The notes beneath the pieces were generated by a model, which saw only the letters and a program-made list of their open reading frames with translations, made no database searches and had not been told where the DNA came from. A stretch of 64,000 bases of DNA, from positions 18,810,300-18,874,299 of the forward strand of contig CM057231.1 in the NCBI GenBank assembly GCA_029891385.1, in the 5' to 3' direction. Made by a program: the position numbers and the translations under genes. The DNA is from Erythroxylum novogranatense (Eukaryota > Streptophyta > Magnoliopsida > Malpighiales > Erythroxylaceae). Every line of letters starts with the position of its first letter. The stretch's first letter is position 1. Shown one piece after another: positions 60,193 to 64,000 of the stretch.

Positions 60193-62329
60193 AAAATTCT
60201 AGAATTTTGTTAGTCCACGTGTCATTGAAGCTTATTGTCTATAAAATCACAAAATAATAAACAATACTGTGTTAACATTGATATAGTATTTAACTAATCA
60301 ATTTTTTCATTCTATTTTGTACATTTTAAAATGTTATGTTTCAAATTAAACGGTTTAATTAAAACGTTAGAATTTAACTTGTATTATAGAATAAATGTTG
60401 AAATTCAAAGTACCACATTATGCTACATCAAATGTATATATACTTTTATTGAATAAAAAATTTAATTATAAAATATATTTAACACGTACATTTAATTTAT
60501 CTAATTTTGTCTGTTATTTAATTGCACCAAATAATTTTGAAATATGTTATATTTTCCTCCAAATTAAGTAATCGAGCTTATATGACAACATACAACTCAA
60601 TGTATGTATTTAATTATCAGATATATTAAGCTTTTTGGCATTTTAAGATATATTATTCAAATGCTATAAATTGGCCATGTTCTAAATACTAATCATTTAA
60701 AAGTTATTGACAATTCCAATTTATTTGCAACTTAATTTCGTTAAAACATGACACTAGTTATTTTGTGATTTCCTCTATTAGGATGAGGCCTTTAGGTACT
60801 TATTCCCTAAAATGAGAAAAAAAAGTATAGCAATGTTAGAAATTTAGATACGTTATAAAATTCTTTTTCTAATAATGAAATTCGAATTGAACAAAATTAT
60901 TTATTATAAAATATAAATCTACTTTAAAAGAATTATTTAAAGTATTAATAGGACCTCAATACTCAAGACATTTAAGAATTTGCAATCATGAACATTTAAA
61001 TATTTCGGGAGATAAATTTCTAAGTTATGTGATACAAACTGCTCGATTCTTATTTTCATCTTTACTACACAATTCTTTGGACCATGAACGAAAGGAAGAG
61101 ATGTAGTACAAAATTGCAGAGGTCAGACCATGTGGGGGACGTGTATTTAAATAAGCAATTTGTTTCCATTGTCAACCGATTCAAGTGACTTCGATAAGAC
61201 GACACATCGGTCGACGACAACGGAGGAGGAGGAGGAGATGAAGAAGAGTTCGGTGTTAAAAAAGACCATCAGAGACGGGTATAGGGACAATAGGAGAGGG
61301 GGGACAAGGAAAACTATACATGCTCGTGTCATTAGGGTGCTAGCTTTGTGCTTATCTTAATGGTTCTTCTGGCCCCTGTTGCTTTGTTCGTGCACTGGGT
61401 TGTTTGTTGTCATCGTCACATTGTTCCGATCATCGATAACTACATCGTTGCTCTCCAATGGGCCCCATATTCTTCAATGCTTATCTGTGTAACTATTTCT
61501 TACGTTGCCCTCTAATCACAACTCCCACAATTTCATTTAAGAATAATCAACTAACCTCAAGCAACCGATTACAACAATTAATCAACTCAAGCAATGCAGA
61601 TGACAAAAATTTAAAAGAACACCAAATACATGTAAAAATACTCTCCAAAATAGAAGAAAAAATTATAGGTTAAACCGAAAAATAAATTCACTAAGTTAAA
61701 AAAATACTTACAAGAGTTTAAGTTTTAAACTATTGACTCTTACTCAAAACTACACCACAATATAGCAACAAGTAATTCCAAACAAATTTTAAGATTGAAT
61801 AAAAGTTGATATCTTAAATCAACCCACACCAAAACCAATCCTAAAACAACAAAATCAAAGATAACTTGTAGCTAAAGAAAATATCAATTATGGAATGAGA
61901 AAGACTTCTCTACTCTCACACTCCTCAACGTTTTCCTTTTTTTTTTTTGGATTCTTTTCACTCGTAAAGATGACCATATGTTTTGGCCATTTTATAATCT
62001 AAAATAGTTTTTTTAATCAGACACGGCCACTTACATAATCATGTACAATGATCATGTCCATCATTCTTCCAACATTAAAAAATGTACACAGTTTCGGTCA
62101 ATCACATGGTCTACTTATACGGCCGAGTATGCTAGGGAAACAAACGTGTCTGTCTCCATATGGTTGTGTATGTCTTCACCTCTTGCCATCTACCAGTAAA
62201 CATTTATAGTAACTTACATAGTCTCACACATAGCCATGTAAGTTTCTCAATTAAAAAAAACATGATCATGTCTCTCAGAGATAGCTTTAAATCAATGGTT
62301 TTTTTTTGTCTTGACTTAGCTCTTTCATC
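60193..62329. other. AT-rich region, no recognised gene
   Basis: There is a small G-rich open pocket at 61,147-61,360 (both strands open; TTTEEEEEMKK on plus is GAG/GAA repeat). The part near 62,010-62,280 contains repeated ACACGGCC / GGCCATGT-like motifs known from plant gypsy LTR regions. Nothing firmer can be said. Confidence 0.35.
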
Positions 62330-62760
62330 ATTTCTATGATCCATGAGGTATCTAAGATGTGGCTTCGGTAAAGTTATAAAAATAAGAAGTTTTTAGGTTT
62401 AACAAATTGAAAGAAATCATGCAAAGTTATCTACATAAGTTTTGACTTAAATCACTCTACAATTTACTTGATTTATATAGCATCCTTTTAATCACCTCAT
62501 CATTTTTTATTTTCTTTTAAATTTTTTGGAACAAGAAGTATCAAAAAGGATGTTCTTTTTTTGCTATATTTCTCCCAAATTCTATAAAAATAGAGAAATC
62601 AAAACATTGCAACTTAAATCGATTGATTTAATTTTTATGATTTTTTTTAAATCCTATGCAAATAAGTTTTATATGATTCCTTCAATTTAGGGGCTCAAAA
62701 TTAATATGGAAATCAATGCAAGGAATGGTAAAAGTGGCTTATAACAAGTTAATATACAAA
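62330..62760 (-). repeat. Second copy of the Athila-like 3' untranslated region, inverted
   Basis: Read on the minus strand, this follows 26,640-27,000 base for base over long stretches: ATTAACTTGTTATAAGCCACTTTTACC against ATTAATCTTGTCACAAGCCATTTTTAC, then AATTTTGAGCCCCTAAATTGAA, TTTGCATAGGATTT, ATGTTTTGATTTCTCT, TATAGAAT, GGGAGAA and TTTGTTAAACCTAAA in the same order. Similarity stops abruptly at about 62,761, where another element seems to begin. Confidence 0.72.
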
Positions 62761-62761
62761 T

Positions 62762-64000
62762 TGTAACATCTAGTTTTCTCCATATTAAAGGTTAGAATCT
62801 TAGAATACTGAATATGAGAGATAATATTGAGAAAATTAGGAAATGCATTTTATTCTCATGCATAAGATTAACATAAACATACGTGAATTTGATTTTTCTG
62901 TACACGTTACAGTAAATGTTCATGCACTCATTTGATATTTTCTGGGTATAAATGATTTTTAAATGATTATGATGTGAATAGTGAATATTTTGTCTTGAAA
63001 TTTGATATGGCGAGTATAATTATTGATTTAGAATTTTTAGTGAAAATATAGAAAATTTTCATAAATTATGAGTATTTTTGGACTAGCAAAATGTTAAGTA
63101 GAAAGACAATTGATTTATGGTAATAGAAATAGGTAACGAATGACAGTAGAAATATTAATGTGGGATACTAGGATTTAAAGACGAATATCATAGAAAATTT
63201 GGGAAACAATTGGATTAGAAATTGGGTGACTAATGGACTAGAGATTAAATGGTATTGAGTGTCATTATTAAAAGAGGTTAATTGATTTTCAAGTGGAAGT
63301 GTCATGACACCCACCAAGTAATTTTTACCTTGCTTTTAACCCACCCACGACATTTACTTTTGAAAGACCATCTATTTCTTTGTCTTTCACGTTGGCCATA
63401 TGCTTTCTTCTTTTGCATATTTCTCATTTTCTTCACTCATAACCATCTCACTCTCACCCTCGTCATGTTGAGTTTTTGCTATCCTTCATCTTGTTTCTTC
63501 AAGATCCTTGCTATCTCTTCATCTTGTTACTAAAAATCTAACATATTCCTTCTTGAAGAGTTGATGATCGTACAAGCTTGGAGGCTAGGGTTTCATGGTG
63601 ATTTTGAATAGTTTAGAGTTTTATCAAGTAAGTATCATATTGTTCTTCAGATTTGTTGGATAAAACATGTATGAAGATAGTGAGAGGTTAAATTATTATA
63701 AAATGATGTTTTATATATGTTGGAACGTGGGAAAAGAAATGAACACATTGGTACTTTGTTTTTGTGTTTATGATGATCGATACTTCATAAGTTGTTGTAG
63801 AGGTAAGTTTGAAATAAAAAGATCATTAAAAATGGTGTAGGAAAAAGTGCAGAAAATGTTGATAGATAAATGGACGTTTCATGTTCTATTTTCAATGTAT
63901 ATTAATGTGGATCTCTTGAGTGTGTTGGAGATGAACTAAAATGAGCCTAGAGTTAAAGAAAGGAAGTAATATGGTGTCTTAAAATGAGAAGAATTAAGGT
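62762..64000 (+). repeat. Probable Ty3/gypsy (Tekay/del-like) LTR, plus strand, cut by window edge
   Basis: Starts TGTAACATCTAG exactly where homology to the Athila-like fragment ends. An interior with TGTCATGACACCCACCAAG (about 63,300), a pyrimidine-rich leader (63,350-63,560) and GAGGCTAGGGTTTCATGGTG (about 63,580) is typical of long del-type LTRs. No coding region before the window ends. Confidence 0.45.

Noticed and set aside
61147..61360. Open frames on both strands around a GAG/GAA run
   Set aside because: Short, low-complexity (EEEEE) and without recognisable domain; no exon signals chosen with confidence.

Overview
The window looks like repeat-rich, low-GC nuclear DNA from a flowering plant, most likely a eudicot. 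The evidence is a 13-exon nuclear gene of a plant family, a CACTA transposon with the plant-type CACTACAAGAAA terminus, Au-like SINEs, Tork-type copia and Athila-type and Tat-type gypsy elements. I cannot name the species. I saw no rRNA, tRNA or CRISPR. Homologies were recognised by reading translations, without database searches.

Layout. (1) 1-4,380: LTR-like sequence and a hAT-type MITE (3,730-4,057). (2) About 4,380-28,690: an old Athila-like Ty3/gypsy element, heavily decayed and with no visible 5' LTR. Its reverse transcriptase is split by a 14.4-kb CACTA transposon (6,446-20,848; perfect AAT target duplication). Its integrase is split by a roughly 1.1-kb insert made of a compound trinucleotide microsatellite and an Au-like SINE end. 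The downstream ORF and 3' LTR follow. (3) 28,690-37,795: an Au-like SINE, tandem repeats and a probable old solo LTR, into which a complete copia element (31,780-37,218; CCAAT target duplication) inserted. (4) 37,795-40,457: no clear gene. (5) 40,458-45,283, minus strand: the only intact host gene I find, a 492-residue membrane protein of the heparan-alpha-glucosaminide N-acetyltransferase family. A hAT-type MITE (45,815-46,200) lies upstream of it. (6) 46,857-57,207: a complete GC-rich Tat-lineage gypsy element on the minus strand (AATTA target duplication). It has an archaeal-type second RNase H, a plus-strand antisense gene with its own TATA box, and a 75-bp minisatellite. It sits in an older repeat. 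(7) 57,208-64,000: decayed sequence, a MULE-like element, a second inverted copy of the Athila-like 3' region, and the start of another LTR.

The most notable observation is inside the CACTA element. Between its two transposase genes lies a three-exon fragment of the plant DNA-repair gene BRCA2. It has the N-terminal MSTWQ...SMADLLL segment plus BRC-repeat-like segments, with introns and splice phases kept, in the same orientation as the transposase genes. This looks like transduplication of a host gene by a CACTA transposon. The element's other flank is about 6.7 kb long and holds a 5'-truncated LINE and a copia fossil.
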